From Pseudomonadales bacterium (GTDB lineage: Bacteria > Pseudomonadota > Gammaproteobacteria > Pseudomonadales > Azotimanducaceae): 64,000 nt of DNA. Below the pieces are notes generated by a model. It was given only the letters and a program-made list of their open reading frames with translations. It ran no database searches and had not been told where the DNA came from. A program made the translations under genes and the position numbers. Positions 7,679 to 15,436 of this stretch are shown piece by piece. The stretch lies in the NCBI GenBank assembly GCA_028285415.1, contig JANQPF010000012.1, forward strand, positions 52,175-116,174, in the 5' to 3' direction. Numbering within the stretch: position 1 is the stretch's first letter; each line of letters starts with the position of its first letter.

Positions 7679-8673
7679 CGGCAGCACCCGAAACGCTGCG
7701 CTGGGAAGATGACGAGCTATACCTCCTCGATCAGCGGCGCCTGCCTCACGAGGTTGCGTACCTGCATATCAAGGATCTCGCCGCCGCCTGGGAGGCCATC
7801 CATACCCTGACGGTACGCGGCGCACCAGCGATTGGCATTGCCGCGGCTTATGCGCTGGCGCGATCCATGCGCGACGTCGAGTCGGGCAACTTCGGCGAGA
7901 CGCTGGCCGCAAACGCCGAGTACCTCAAATCCGCGCGGCCAACCGCGGTCAATCTTGCCTGGGCCGTCGACAAACTGGTCGGGCTGGGTCAAGCGCAAGG
8001 CCAGTATGAGGTTCTGTCAGCCGCAGCCTGTGAAATCCACGCGGCGGACACCGCCATCTGCACCGCGATTGGCAAGCATGGCGCTGCCCTGATCCAAGAG
8101 GGCAACAACGTTTTGACCCATTGTAATGCCGGGTCCCTGGCCGTATCCCGCCATGGCACGGCAACGGCGCCGATGTATCACCAGCATGACGCCGGCGTGC
8201 CTTTCCACGTCTTCGTCGACGAAACCCGCCCGCTGTATCAGGGGGCGCGCCTGACGGCATGGGAACTTGCGCAAGCCGGCATCGATGTAACCCTCATCTG
8301 CGACAACATGGCGGCAACGGTCATGAGCCAGGGCCGCGTCGATCTCGTCATCGTCGGCACGGACCGGGTCACCGCCAATGGCGACGTCATCAACAAAATA
8401 GGCACGTTGAATCTGGCGGTGCTCTGCAACCACTATGACGTTCCGTTTTACGTGGCCTGTCCGTCATCCACGTACGACGCGAGCACCGCGGATGGGAGCA
8501 GCGTGCCAATCGAAGAACGCTCCGCTGAGGAGGTGCGCCAGACCCACGCGGCCAGCGTGCCGGTTTTCAACCCGGCTTTCGACGTGACCCCGGTCGGACT
8601 CGTTACCGGCATCATCACCGAGCACGGCATCTGCGAAGCCGCCGCCATCGGCAGCATGCTGCAGTCACGCTGA
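7675..8673 (+). CDS. mtnA: S-methyl-5-thioribose-1-phosphate isomerase
   Basis: A 332-residue MtnA that converts 5-methylthioribose-1-phosphate to the ribulose form in methionine salvage. Diagnostic stretches are VRGAPAIGIAAAYALA, THCNAGSL with the catalytic Cys, TRPLYQGARLTAWEL, GTDRVTANGDVINKIGT with the catalytic Asp, and FDVTPVGLVTGIITEHG at the C-terminus. Length is normal for the family. The start is the GTG overlapping the aldolase stop; the frame continues upstream without family similarity. No mtnK, mtnP, mtnC or mtnD lies nearby. The local module is therefore two enzymes, which also fits the 5-deoxyribose (DHAP shunt) use of MtnA. Confidence 0.95.
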   Translation: MTAAPETLRWEDDELYLLDQRRLPHEVAYLHIKDLAAAWEAIHTLTVRGAPAIGIAAAYALARSMRDVESGNFGETLAANAEYLKSARPTAVNLAWAVDKLVGLGQAQGQYEVLSAAACEIHAADTAICTAIGKHGAALIQEGNNVLTHCNAGSLAVSRHGTATAPMYHQHDAGVPFHVFVDETRPLYQGARLTAWELAQAGIDVTLICDNMAATVMSQGRVDLVIVGTDRVTANGDVINKIGTLNLAVLCNHYDVPFYVACPSSTYDASTADGSSVPIEERSAEEVRQTHAASVPVFNPAFDVTPVGLVTGIITEHGICEAAAIGSMLQSR

Positions 8674-8674
8674 C

Positions 8675-9682
8675 TCAGGCACGAGCTCCCAGCGCCTGAC
8701 GTATCCCCGGCACAACGTCGCCAACGAAGCTTGCCAGTGACGCCTGCATCGTTGCGGTGCCAACGCCGGGCGGAATACCCCACGTGACGAGATCCGTAAT
8801 CCCGTACGTCTGCATGAAAGCGCTCAGCTCGGATACGCAGTGCGCGACATCGCCAACCACCCAGTTTTGCGGTATGTGCTCCCCGGCCCCGAAGTTGGTG
8901 TCACTTTCTGCAAAGAACCGGCGATAGAGCAGCATCCGGTACCGTTCAGAATCGCGCACCGGCGGCCAGTCGCGTTCCACGTCGTCGGTGACGAACACGC
9001 CTTTGATGATGCCCACGCGCCGCGCATCCGGATTCAGGCCGCCATGCTCGAGCTCGCGTCGCCAGACGTCGAGCGTCTCGCTGCGGTCGCCCTGCGGCAG
9101 AAAGTGGGTACCGAATCGCGCCGCGCGCCGGGCGCCAGCAGCAGACATGGCCGCGATCCACATGGGCGGGCCGCCGTCCTGCACGAAACCCGGCGTGATA
9201 CGGACATCATTGAACTGGTAGCGCTTGCCGCTGAACGAAAAGGTCTCTCCGGTAAATGCACGGGTCAGAACCTCCAGGCCTTCGTCCATCAGCGACACGC
9301 GCCGCGACACGGGTATGCCGAAGCCGGCAAATTCATGTGGGGCGTAACCCATGCCCAGGCCAACCTCCACGCGCCCGTTGCTGATGTTGTCGAGGACGGC
9401 AAGATCTTCCGCCAGGCGCACCGGATTGAAAAACGGCAGCAGGCAGATATCTGACGAGAACCGCACGTTGCGGGTGCGCGCCGCGGCGGCGGAGGCAACC
9501 GGTATCCAGGCCGGCAGGTAACCGTCGTCGATGAAGTGGTGCTCTGTAAACCAGATCAGATCCAGGCCCAGGTCATCCAGCCACGTGATCTGCTCCAGCG
9601 CCTGGCTGTATAGATCGGGCATCGCAATGCCGGAGTCAGCAGGGTTGCGGAAGTCGTAACAAACACCAAAACGGGGCTCCAC
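8675..9682 (-). CDS. LLM class flavin-dependent oxidoreductase
   Basis: A 335-residue luciferase-like monooxygenase. It starts with the TIM-barrel strand RFGVCYDFRNP. It then shows LDLIWFTEHHFIDDGY and NVRFSSDICLLPFFNPVRLAEDLAVLDNIS, and the flavin/substrate loop RVEVGLGMGYAPHEF. These are the core motifs of bacterial luciferase-like enzymes using FMNH2 or F420. Substrate is unknown; many relatives act on small organic or organosulfur compounds. The GTG start has a strong GAGGGAGGG ribosome site. It ends two bases from the mtnA stop in convergent orientation. Confidence 0.9.
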   Translation of the reverse strand: MEPRFGVCYDFRNPADSGIAMPDLYSQALEQITWLDDLGLDLIWFTEHHFIDDGYLPAWIPVASAAAARTRNVRFSSDICLLPFFNPVRLAEDLAVLDNISNGRVEVGLGMGYAPHEFAGFGIPVSRRVSLMDEGLEVLTRAFTGETFSFSGKRYQFNDVRITPGFVQDGGPPMWIAAMSAAGARRAARFGTHFLPQGDRSETLDVWRRELEHGGLNPDARRVGIIKGVFVTDDVERDWPPVRDSERYRMLLYRRFFAESDTNFGAGEHIPQNWVVGDVAHCVSELSAFMQTYGITDLVTWGIPPGVGTATMQASLASFVGDVVPGIRQALGARA

Positions 9683-9733
9683 GGCACCCTCCCTCGTCCG
9701 AAGCGAGGGTCAAGCATACCGCCTTTCGACGTT

Positions 9734-10294
9734 TCAGTGCGTCGTCTGGTGGTGGGTCACCTTCGGTCGCTCGAAGGCGTTGATGACGGTTGTACCGCCA
9801 CCTCGATAAGGGATGTGCGGGAACTCGAAGTTCATCAACTCTTTGACGAGCGGTCGCAGATTGCGGTTGACGTCGACCATGATGAGGTACTTGCCGGCTT
9901 CAATCTCATCGTGGAAACGTTCGATCTTGTAGTTCTCCCGGGTCAATCCTACGAGCCCACCTTCCCACGCGCCGAAACACGCGCCGAGAAAGCCGAGGCC
10001 AGCAAATACCCACAGATTGATGTCGAGCGTAATCAAACCGGCCAGCATGCACAGATACAGGATACCCGCAATCGCCACGCCAACGATCAAGCCGACAAAA
10101 GCGAACCGCATGCCGGTGTGAATGAAGTCGAGCTGGTGTATGGGATTGGCGGAGTGGGTTTTGTGGGTATAAAGACCCGCCTCGTCTCTGGCGAGCACGT
10201 GCAGATGCCACTGCTTGACCCCCTCTGCCTGCAGCGCCAGGGTGACTGCCTCCGCGTCGTCGATGCTGTCGGCTACGTAGTAAAGCCTGCGCAT
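9734..10294 (-). CDS. Membrane protein with central two-helix glycine-rich hairpin
   Basis: A 186-residue protein. An N-terminal soluble ferredoxin-like segment (MRRLYYVADSIDDAEAVTLAL) is followed by two hydrophobic helices (about 62-110) rich in Gly and ending GACFGAWEGGLVGL, then a soluble C-terminus with EAGKYLIMVDV. The plan of a short alpha/beta domain, a glycine-zipper membrane hairpin and a second alpha/beta strand is shared with DUF1269-like proteins of unknown function. It is divergent from greB across 115 bp. I do not recognise a more precise family. Confidence 0.7.
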   Translation of the reverse strand: MRRLYYVADSIDDAEAVTLALQAEGVKQWHLHVLARDEAGLYTHKTHSANPIHQLDFIHTGMRFAFVGLIVGVAIAGILYLCMLAGLITLDINLWVFAGLGFLGACFGAWEGGLVGLTRENYKIERFHDEIEAGKYLIMVDVNRNLRPLVKELMNFEFPHIPYRGGGTTVINAFERPKVTHHQTTH

Positions 10295-10409
10295 TCCCCT
10301 CTCCTTCGCGTAAGAAGCGGTCTATCAGTATACGCCTCGCGCTTGTCGGGTTTAGACTGAATCTTCCTAAAACCCAGAGCGCATAATCCCCCGGGACCTA
10401 ACCGCCAGC

Positions 10410-10964
10410 ATGTCACGCTATCGACCCCCTCGACCGAAGAGCTCGCCGTACATTACCCGCGGCGGCTACGACCGGCTGCAAGCGGAGCTGACTTACCTGT
10501 GGAAAGAAAAGCGCCCCGAAGTCACCCGCAAAGTGGCGGAAGCCGCAGCCCAGGGAGACCGCTCGGAAAATGCGGAGTACATCTACGGCAAGCGTCAGCT
10601 GCGGGAGATCGATGGCCGCATCCAGTTTTTGAGCAAACGCCTCGACGAGCTGGAAATCGTCGACAAGCTGCCGCCCGACCAGGGGCGCGTGTTCTTCGGC
10701 GCCTGGGTGACGCTCGAAGACGACGCAGGCGCCACGCACCGCTACCGGCTGGTCGGCGCTGACGAAATTGCGGCTGCCGCCGGTTACATCTCGATCGACG
10801 CACCGCTCGCCAGGGCGCTGATCGGCAAAGGGCTGGATGACGAGGTGACTCTGACGGAGCAGAAGGAGACGTCCGCGCCGCGCATCCTGACCCGTGGCGA
10901 GGCCGTGGAAACCAGCTACGTCATCACTGCCATCGATTACGAAACAGACACGCAGGCAAATTGA
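10410..10964 (+). CDS. greB: Transcription elongation factor GreB
   Basis: A 184-residue Gre factor that enters the RNA polymerase secondary channel and stimulates cleavage of backtracked RNA. The N-terminal coiled coil carries [14 protein letters not shown] and the tip acidic pair in [20 protein letters not shown]. The C-terminal FKBP-like domain shows [12 protein letters not shown] and [16 protein letters not shown]. The YGKR segment and the slightly longer N-terminus favour GreB over GreA. About 20 residues at the C-terminus extend beyond the usual GreB end. It stands alone on the plus strand. Confidence 0.95.
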   Translation: MSRYRPPRPKSSPYITRGGYDRLQAELTYLWKEKRPEVTRKVAEAAAQGDRSENAEYIYGKRQLREIDGRIQFLSKRLDELEIVDKLPPDQGRVFFGAWVTLEDDAGATHRYRLVGADEIAAAAGYISIDAPLARALIGKGLDDEVTLTEQKETSAPRILTRGEAVETSYVITAIDYETDTQAN

Positions 10965-11047
10965 GCGACGGGAATCGCCAGACGCTGCGTAGAAGGGGAT
11001 AACGACGCGACGGTTGATGCGTCATACAACCTGGTCAAGGAGGCCCC

Positions 11048-11656
11048 ATGCCCACGAAATCCAAAACTCTGATCACGATTCTGCTGGCCGTGTCCGCCGG
11101 GACGGCTGCCGCCGCACCCAGCGGTGCTGAGGATCGCTTTCCCATTTCCATCGATGCAGCGGAAACGCGCCTGCAGGAGCGGCTCGCGGCGCTCGACACT
11201 GACGGCAGCGAGACCATTTCGCTCAGTGAGTACGAGCAGGCGGACACGCCGCTCACGCATCGCCGCAAACCCATGCAACGCCGCCATCGTGGCGAAGGCC
11301 GGGCAAGGCATGACGGTGCACGGCACGTTCAACATGCCGAACGCATGCAGGCGCACCGTGAAGCCATGCAGGCGGAAGTGTTTGCGATCATGGACAGCGA
11401 CGGTGACGGCGCCATCTCAGAGAGCGAGCACGCCGCTGCCGATCGACGCGAAGTCCGCTCCCTTGCGATGAAGCGCACCATGTTCAAACGCCTCGACGAA
11501 GACGCGGACGGGCTGCTCCAGTTTTCCGAGCTGTCGGCTCGCCTGGACAAGCTGCGCGCGGCAGACAGCGACGGCGACGGGCAGGTGACGCGTGAGGAGA
11601 TGCGGGCCCACCGGCTCGAACGCCGCAACGCCGCCGAAGCAAGCAGCAACGGCTGA
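11048..11656 (+). CDS. Secreted EF-hand calcium-binding protein
   Basis: A 202-residue exported protein with a signal peptide ending around AGTAAAAPS. It carries four EF-hand-like loops, DTDGSETISLSEYE, DSDGDGAISESEH, DEDADGLLQFSEL and DSDGDGQVTREEM; the last two sit close together as a pair. Arg/His-rich segments (HRRKPMQRRHR) lie between loops 1 and 2. A strong AAGGAGG ribosome site precedes the ATG. It is the first gene of the sigma/anti-sigma/sensor operon with 14 bp to the sigma gene. It may act as a periplasmic cation buffer or sensor for that system. Confidence 0.9.
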   Translation: MPTKSKTLITILLAVSAGTAAAAPSGAEDRFPISIDAAETRLQERLAALDTDGSETISLSEYEQADTPLTHRRKPMQRRHRGEGRARHDGARHVQHAERMQAHREAMQAEVFAIMDSDGDGAISESEHAAADRREVRSLAMKRTMFKRLDEDADGLLQFSELSARLDKLRAADSDGDGQVTREEMRAHRLERRNAAEASSNG

Positions 11657-11670
11657 GATCGAATCGCGGC

Positions 11671-12255
11671 GTGCAGTCCCAGACGGACGAAACCCAGACG
11701 GATGAAACGTTGATGAAGGCGATCCAACGGGGTAACCGGGAGGCATTCAGCCTCCTGGTTTCGCGCCACCTCGATGCGTTGTTCGGCTACGCAATGCGTC
11801 TGAGCGGAGAACGGGCAGCCGCAGAAGATCTTGTGCAGGACACTTGGCTTGCCGTGTGGCAGAAGGCGCGCAGCTACAACGCCCGCAAGGCGCGCGTCAG
11901 CACCTGGCTGCATCGGATCTTACACAACCGGCACATCGACAACGTGAGGCGCAGGGTTCCGGAGCGGCTCGCCGACACGGACGAAGCCGACATTGCAGCC
12001 CTTGCCGCAACCGATGATCCCGTGGATGAGCAGGCACCCAGCCATGAGCAGCTCGACAAGCTTATCGACACGCTGCCGTTCGAGCAGAAATCCGCTCTGA
12101 CGCTGAGCTACCAGCAGGGTTTCAGCAATCGCGACGTTGGTGCCATCATGGGTATCGGCACGCGCGCCGTGGAATCGTTACTGGCACGCGCGCGCAAGAA
12201 CCTGATCAAAGCGCGCGAAGCATCCATCCACACTGAAAATGAGGCGTTGCCATGA
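11671..12255 (+). CDS. ECF-type RNA polymerase sigma factor
   Basis: A 194-residue sigma-70 family protein. Region 2 is FSLLVSRHLDALFGYAMRLS plus AAEDLVQDTWLAVWQKA, and region 4 is LSYQQGFSNRDVGAIMGIGTRAVESLLARARKNL, a complete helix-turn-helix. Region 3 and a region 1.1 are absent, as expected for ECF factors. The N-terminal codons contain a 15-bp tandem duplication encoding QTDET twice, so the ATG at 11713 is a possible alternative start. Its stop overlaps the anti-sigma start as ATGA. A metal- or envelope-stress role is inferred from the operon. Confidence 0.93.
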   Translation: MQSQTDETQTDETLMKAIQRGNREAFSLLVSRHLDALFGYAMRLSGERAAAEDLVQDTWLAVWQKARSYNARKARVSTWLHRILHNRHIDNVRRRVPERLADTDEADIAALAATDDPVDEQAPSHEQLDKLIDTLPFEQKSALTLSYQQGFSNRDVGAIMGIGTRAVESLLARARKNLIKAREASIHTENEALP

Positions 12256-12602
12256 CCGGAAAAGAGGGCAATCAAAGGGGCGAGGAAAAGAGCGGCGAAG
12301 AACTGCCAGACATACAAAAGGCTCTGGAGCGCGACCTGGAACGTCTGCGCGCATCGCGCCCTGCCGCGCCGGCCTATTTGCAGGAACGCATCATGGCCAA
12401 TCTACCCGAGCGAGATCCCTGGCAGGATCTCTTGGACTGGCTGCGCGCTTCGACCTGGCGGCCGGTCGCCGCGGCGGCGCTGCCGCTCCTCCTCGGTTTC
12501 ACGGTTGGACTGACCGCTGGCGATGACCTCGAGCTCGAACCAACCACCGAATCTCTGATCTTTGCCGAGGTGTGGGAGGCCTACGAAACTGATGAAATCT
12601 AA
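12252..12602 (+). CDS. Membrane anti-sigma factor (short, no zinc motif)
   Basis: A 116-residue protein with an acidic/charged cytoplasmic N-terminus (about 1-65), one transmembrane helix near VAAAALPLLLGFTVGL (about 72-88) and a short acidic periplasmic tail ending EAYETDEI. Size, topology and position directly after an ECF sigma gene make it the probable anti-sigma factor. The HxxxCxxC zinc anti-sigma motif is absent. This resembles the short CnrY/NccY type of the CnrYXH metal systems, but I see no clear sequence match. It overlaps the sensor gene by 11 bp. Confidence 0.75.
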   Translation: MTGKEGNQRGEEKSGEELPDIQKALERDLERLRASRPAAPAYLQERIMANLPERDPWQDLLDWLRASTWRPVAAAALPLLLGFTVGLTAGDDLELEPTTESLIFAEVWEAYETDEI

Positions 12603-13044
12603 GTGGACGATTGTCCTGCTGGTCGCGTCACTGGCGCTCAATCTGGCCCTCGTCGGCTATCTGGCAGGGCGTTCGAGCGCGATGTATTCGAATCCGGACC
12701 CCACCCGCGGTTTCCCGCGCTGGACGATGACGCTGCCTGACGAACGGCGCGAAGCACTCAGGCCCACGTTCTCCCTGACGGACAAGCGACGCCATATGCG
12801 CGCGCTGCGTGGCCACCACCAGGCGCTGCACAAAGCGGTGGTGGCAGATCCTTTCGACGCCGAGGCGCTGGCTCGAGCGCTGACGGATATGCGCACCGGC
12901 ATGGCCGAGTTAGAATTGGCCAATCATGCCGCGTTTCAAGAATTTGTCAGTCAGCTTACGCCGGAAGAACGGCTTGCGCTCGCCGCGCACCTGGAACGAC
13001 CCCGTCATCACCGGCGTGGGCCACCGGAACGTCGCGAGCGCTGA
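12592..13044 (+). CDS. Periplasmic heavy-metal sensor-like protein (CnrX/Spy type)
   Basis: A 150-residue protein: an N-terminal membrane anchor (MKSKWTIVLLVASLALNLAL), then a long helical periplasmic part with RREALRPTFSLTDKRRHMRALRGHHQALHKAVVADPFD and a His/Arg-rich tail (PRHHRRGPP). The anchored four-helix hairpin with scattered His/Met matches the periplasmic heavy-metal sensor family (PF13801-like: CnrX, ZraP, CpxP relatives). It is placed after sigma and anti-sigma genes and would release the sigma factor when it senses metal or misfolding. The ATG at 12592 is preferred over the frame opening at 12562, because the anchor begins there. Confidence 0.8.
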   Translation: MKSKWTIVLLVASLALNLALVGYLAGRSSAMYSNPDPTRGFPRWTMTLPDERREALRPTFSLTDKRRHMRALRGHHQALHKAVVADPFDAEALARALTDMRTGMAELELANHAAFQEFVSQLTPEERLALAAHLERPRHHRRGPPERRER

Positions 13045-13071
13045 GGCAAACGTCAGCGGAACTCGCCGCCG

Positions 13072-13650
13072 GTGACCGTGACGCTCGCCGACACGATCGA
13101 TCTCTTCTTCGATCATTACGTCAAAAGCCATGAGCGCCTGGAGACGCCCCACGATCCCGAATGGCCGTCACCGTGCGAGCAGGGCACTCCCTGGCGAGGT
13201 GGCGACGGCAGCCTGTGGACGGCGTGGCAGCCCGTCAGGCGCCACGCTGAGATCGCCGACTTTGCGGGTCTCGAGCGGGCGCTGGAAATGCCGATCCATC
13301 CGGACATCAAAACCCACTACGGACGCTACTGGTCAGCCAATCTGGAAGCGGAAGCGCCCGATGGACACGTCAGTCTGCTTTACCTCTGGAGCCCGGCCGA
13401 CGCCGACCGTCTGGTGGAAAACCTCATCGGACACGCCGTGGCCTGCCGCCACAATCGCACACCTTTCTCCGTGTTTTTCGCCTGTACGGAGGCAGACTCG
13501 GAGCTCTTCCTGACGGTCAACAACACCACCGGTGCGGTACAGCTGGAAGAACCTGGCAAGGCACCGCTGCGCACCGTGGCCGACTCGCTCGCCCAGTTCA
13601 TGTCGCTCCTGGTGCCTTCGGCCGAGACACCGACGACAGCCGAAAACTAG
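13072..13650 (+). CDS. syd: SecY-interacting protein Syd
   Basis: A 192-residue Syd, a cytosolic protein that binds SecY and acts in quality control of the translocon. Family features are the N-terminal LFFDHYVKSHERLETPHDPEWPSPC, the GSLWTAWQPV loop, IHPDIKTHYGRYWSANLEAE, and the acidic surface after RLVENLIGHAVAC. The start is GTG. The 3' end overlaps the convergently transcribed TetR gene by 53 bp. Confidence 0.93.
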   Translation: MTVTLADTIDLFFDHYVKSHERLETPHDPEWPSPCEQGTPWRGGDGSLWTAWQPVRRHAEIADFAGLERALEMPIHPDIKTHYGRYWSANLEAEAPDGHVSLLYLWSPADADRLVENLIGHAVACRHNRTPFSVFFACTEADSELFLTVNNTTGAVQLEEPGKAPLRTVADSLAQFMSLLVPSAETPTTAEN

Positions 13651-14152
13651 GCTTCTTCCCTGTACTCAGAGCGCTTCCGGTTTGTGAGCGTTCACTTACC
13701 ATCGAACCCCCCGGTCGCGACAGCGGCTGCGCCAGCAGCGCGAGGCTACCGAGCTCCGCCAGGAACGTCTGCAGGGGCGCGGGATCGATCCCCTGTAGCG
13801 CAGCCCCGCGCTCTGCACTGGTTTCCAGCAACCCGGACAGCGTCACCCGGGCCGCGCGCTGCAGGCGCGCGTGGGAAGGTCGCGTTGTCAGGGGCTCAAG
13901 CCCGGGGTACACACGCATGAGCACCCGACGCGTCTCGGCTGAAATCAGCCTCGCCCCGGCCAGCACCGCCGCCTGGCTATGCCGGGCTGCCTCGACGAGG
14001 CCGGCTTTGTTGCCGAAATAGTGGTAAATCATGCGTTTGTTGACCCCTGCCCCGCGCGCTACGGCGTCGACTTTGAGTCCAGCCCCGCTGACCCCATCCA
14101 GGGCATCTACCGCGGCCTCCAGCAGCGCGTGCGCCGATCCTTGAGTAACCAT
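13598..14152 (-). CDS. TetR family transcriptional regulator
   Basis: A 184-residue regulator. The N-terminal helix-turn-helix is complete: LLEAAVDALDG, then GLKVDAVARGAGVNKRMIYHYFGNKAGLVEAA, the typical TetR helix 2-4 pattern. The C-terminal ligand domain is Ala/Leu-rich and diverged. The last about 37 residues are low-complexity, basic and Ser-rich, and are encoded partly within the overlap with syd, so the true C-terminus may have been extended by loss of an earlier stop. Two palindromic sites (14145-14160 and 14240-14255) flank its promoter, and one covers its start codon, so autorepression is very likely. Confidence 0.9.
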   Translation of the reverse strand: MVTQGSAHALLEAAVDALDGVSGAGLKVDAVARGAGVNKRMIYHYFGNKAGLVEAARHSQAAVLAGARLISAETRRVLMRVYPGLEPLTTRPSHARLQRAARVTLSGLLETSAERGAALQGIDPAPLQTFLAELGSLALLAQPLSRPGGSMVSERSQTGSALSTGKKPSFRLSSVSRPKAPGAT

Positions 14153-14160
14153 ATAGTTAC
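14145..14160. promoter_or_regulatory. Putative TetR operator O1 (overlaps tetR start codon)
   Basis: GTAACCATATAGTTAC is a 16-bp palindrome with one imperfect pair. It is the same as the perfect palindrome 95 bp away except for one base. The tetR ATG (14150-14152 on the minus strand) lies inside it, so the site is both operator and coding; the one mismatch creates the ATG. Confidence 0.75.
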
Positions 14161-14178
14161 CTTGTGCTATTTTTTGCA

Positions 14179-14195
14179 GTCAGGGACAGATCCCC
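14179..14195. repeat. Short hairpin repeat sharing an 11-mer with 30661-30671
   Basis: GTCAGGGACAGATCCCC contains GGGA-CAGA-TCCC, a 4-bp stem with a 4-base loop. The 11-mer GTCAGGGACAG recurs in inverted form at 30661-30671. Similar GTCAGGGACAG-type segments occur as scattered extragenic repeats in gammaproteobacterial genomes. With two copies here, a repeat family is only suggested. Confidence 0.35.
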
Positions 14196-14239
14196 AGTCG
14201 CGGCTCCGAGGGGTATTGCCTGCATCCCACCAATAATTA

Positions 14240-14255
14240 GTAACTATATAGTTAC
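14240..14255. promoter_or_regulatory. Putative TetR operator O2 (perfect palindrome)
   Basis: GTAACTATATAGTTAC is a perfect 16-bp palindrome, the usual size and dyad form for TetR-family sites. It lies between the TetR gene and the SYLF gene, 74 bp before the latter's start. The regulator may therefore control both directions. Confidence 0.8.
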
Positions 14256-14329
14256 CATTCATCTTTAGCGATAGGCAATGACGCGACGTTCGCGGTATGA
14301 TCCCGCCAACCCCACAGCCTGGAACACCC

Positions 14330-14875
14330 ATGATCCGCCACATCCCGGGAATTGCTCTGCTCCTCTGCCTCGCGTTTGCCGCCCCGGCCGCCCAGGCGGC
14401 GTCCAAGCTCGAACTGGACGCCCGTGTGCGTGCCACGCTCGAAAACCTCTATGCCAAGCGTGCCGAAGCCCGCTCGCTCGGTCAGAAAGCGGCGGCGATT
14501 CTGGTGTTTCCCAACATCATCAAAGGCGGCGTCGGCGTGGGCGGCGAAGTTGGCGAGGGTGCCCTGCTGCAAGGCAACAGCGTGACGCAGTACTACCGGG
14601 TCACAGCCCTCTCGATCGGCTTTCAGCTTGGCGGTCAGGCGAAAAGCCAGGTCATCATGTTCATGACCAGCGAAGCGGCACGCGCGTTCCTGGAGGGTGA
14701 CGGCTGGGAAGCGGGCGTCGATGGCAGCATTGCGATTGTCGAATTTGGTGTCGGCGAGACCATCGATACAAACTCCATTCAGGACCCCATCGTCGCGTTC
14801 GTTTTCAACAACAAAGGCCTGATGTACAACCTGTCCCTGGAAGGCTCCAAGTTCTGGAAAATCAATAAAAGCTGA
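14330..14875 (+). CDS. SYLF (YSC84-like) domain secreted lipid-binding protein
   Basis: A 181-residue exported protein with a signal peptide ending AAPAAQAAS. The mature SYLF domain shows AAAILVFPNIIKGGVGVGGEVGEGALL, YYRVTALSIGFQLGGQAKSQVIMFM, and the C-terminal KGLMYNLSLEGSKFWKI. The family binds phosphoinositides or acidic lipids in eukaryotes; bacterial members are envelope proteins of unknown role. The ATG at 14330 is chosen over the one at 14297 because the signal peptide starts there. A TetR operator lies upstream, so derepression by the TetR ligand is plausible. Confidence 0.9.
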   Translation: MIRHIPGIALLLCLAFAAPAAQAASKLELDARVRATLENLYAKRAEARSLGQKAAAILVFPNIIKGGVGVGGEVGEGALLQGNSVTQYYRVTALSIGFQLGGQAKSQVIMFMTSEAARAFLEGDGWEAGVDGSIAIVEFGVGETIDTNSIQDPIVAFVFNNKGLMYNLSLEGSKFWKINKS

Positions 14876-15046
14876 GCTGGCCTGCCCACCCACGCAAAGC
14901 GGCGGGATTTTGACGCTATCGCCGGCATTTCGCGTCAGAAATCCGTCGTGTCTCACAGCATTCGCACAGCCGTATTACAGGCCTGAACGTTTTAATCGGT
15001 TTGCCTCTGTAACCTACTGCGCTCCACAAACTGTGACGGAGTTCAC

Positions 15047-15436
15047 ATGGTCAGTTTGCAGTATGACCACGACCACGATCTTGCCATCTTCACCGCCCGG
15101 GGCATCTTGAGCCTGCAGGAAGTCGTGGAGGCGGTGCTCAAATGGGCGCAACACGAGCACTACGACAATACGAGCAACGTGCTGTGGGATCTGATCGAGT
15201 GTGAATGGCACCCCGTGGTCAAAGAGTTTCTGCTCATGGCGGAAGAAGTCACCCGCAGGGTCAATCAGATCTGGGATGGCAACAAAGTCGCCTGGCTGGT
15301 GAACTCACGGACTGAAGTTGCGCTTGTGGAGACCCACCTGGCCACCGTCGGCTGGCAGGCAGTGTGGCGGGCATTTACGGAAAAGTCCGCGGCGCTCAAC
15401 TGGCTGCAGGACGGCGGTGCCGCGCCGGCGTCCTGA
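15047..15436 (+). CDS. SpoIIAA/STAS-like small protein
   Basis: A 129-residue cytoplasmic protein. The order of elements (MVSLQYDHDHDLAIFTARGILSLQEVVEAVLKW, NVLWDLIECEW, a helix, KVAWLVNSRTEVALVETHL, and WRAFTEKSAALNWL) matches the SpoIIAA-like/STAS fold, as in bacterial UspA-type orphan STAS proteins of about 125 residues. No phosphorylatable Ser is obvious. The ATG has GGAG at a good distance. It ends directly against the stop of the lipocalin gene in convergent orientation. Confidence 0.65.
   Translation: MVSLQYDHDHDLAIFTARGILSLQEVVEAVLKWAQHEHYDNTSNVLWDLIECEWHPVVKEFLLMAEEVTRRVNQIWDGNKVAWLVNSRTEVALVETHLATVGWQAVWRAFTEKSAALNWLQDGGAAPAS

Noticed and set aside
9691..9709. CCCTCG/CGAGGG hairpin before the luciferase-like gene
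   Set aside because: No T-run follows on either strand. It overlaps the purine-rich ribosome site, so it could affect translation but is not a terminator.
10965..11047. ECF-type autoregulatory promoter before the EF-hand gene (GGGAATC seen)
   Set aside because: No matching -10 element lies at the 16-17 bp spacing used by ECF sigma factors.
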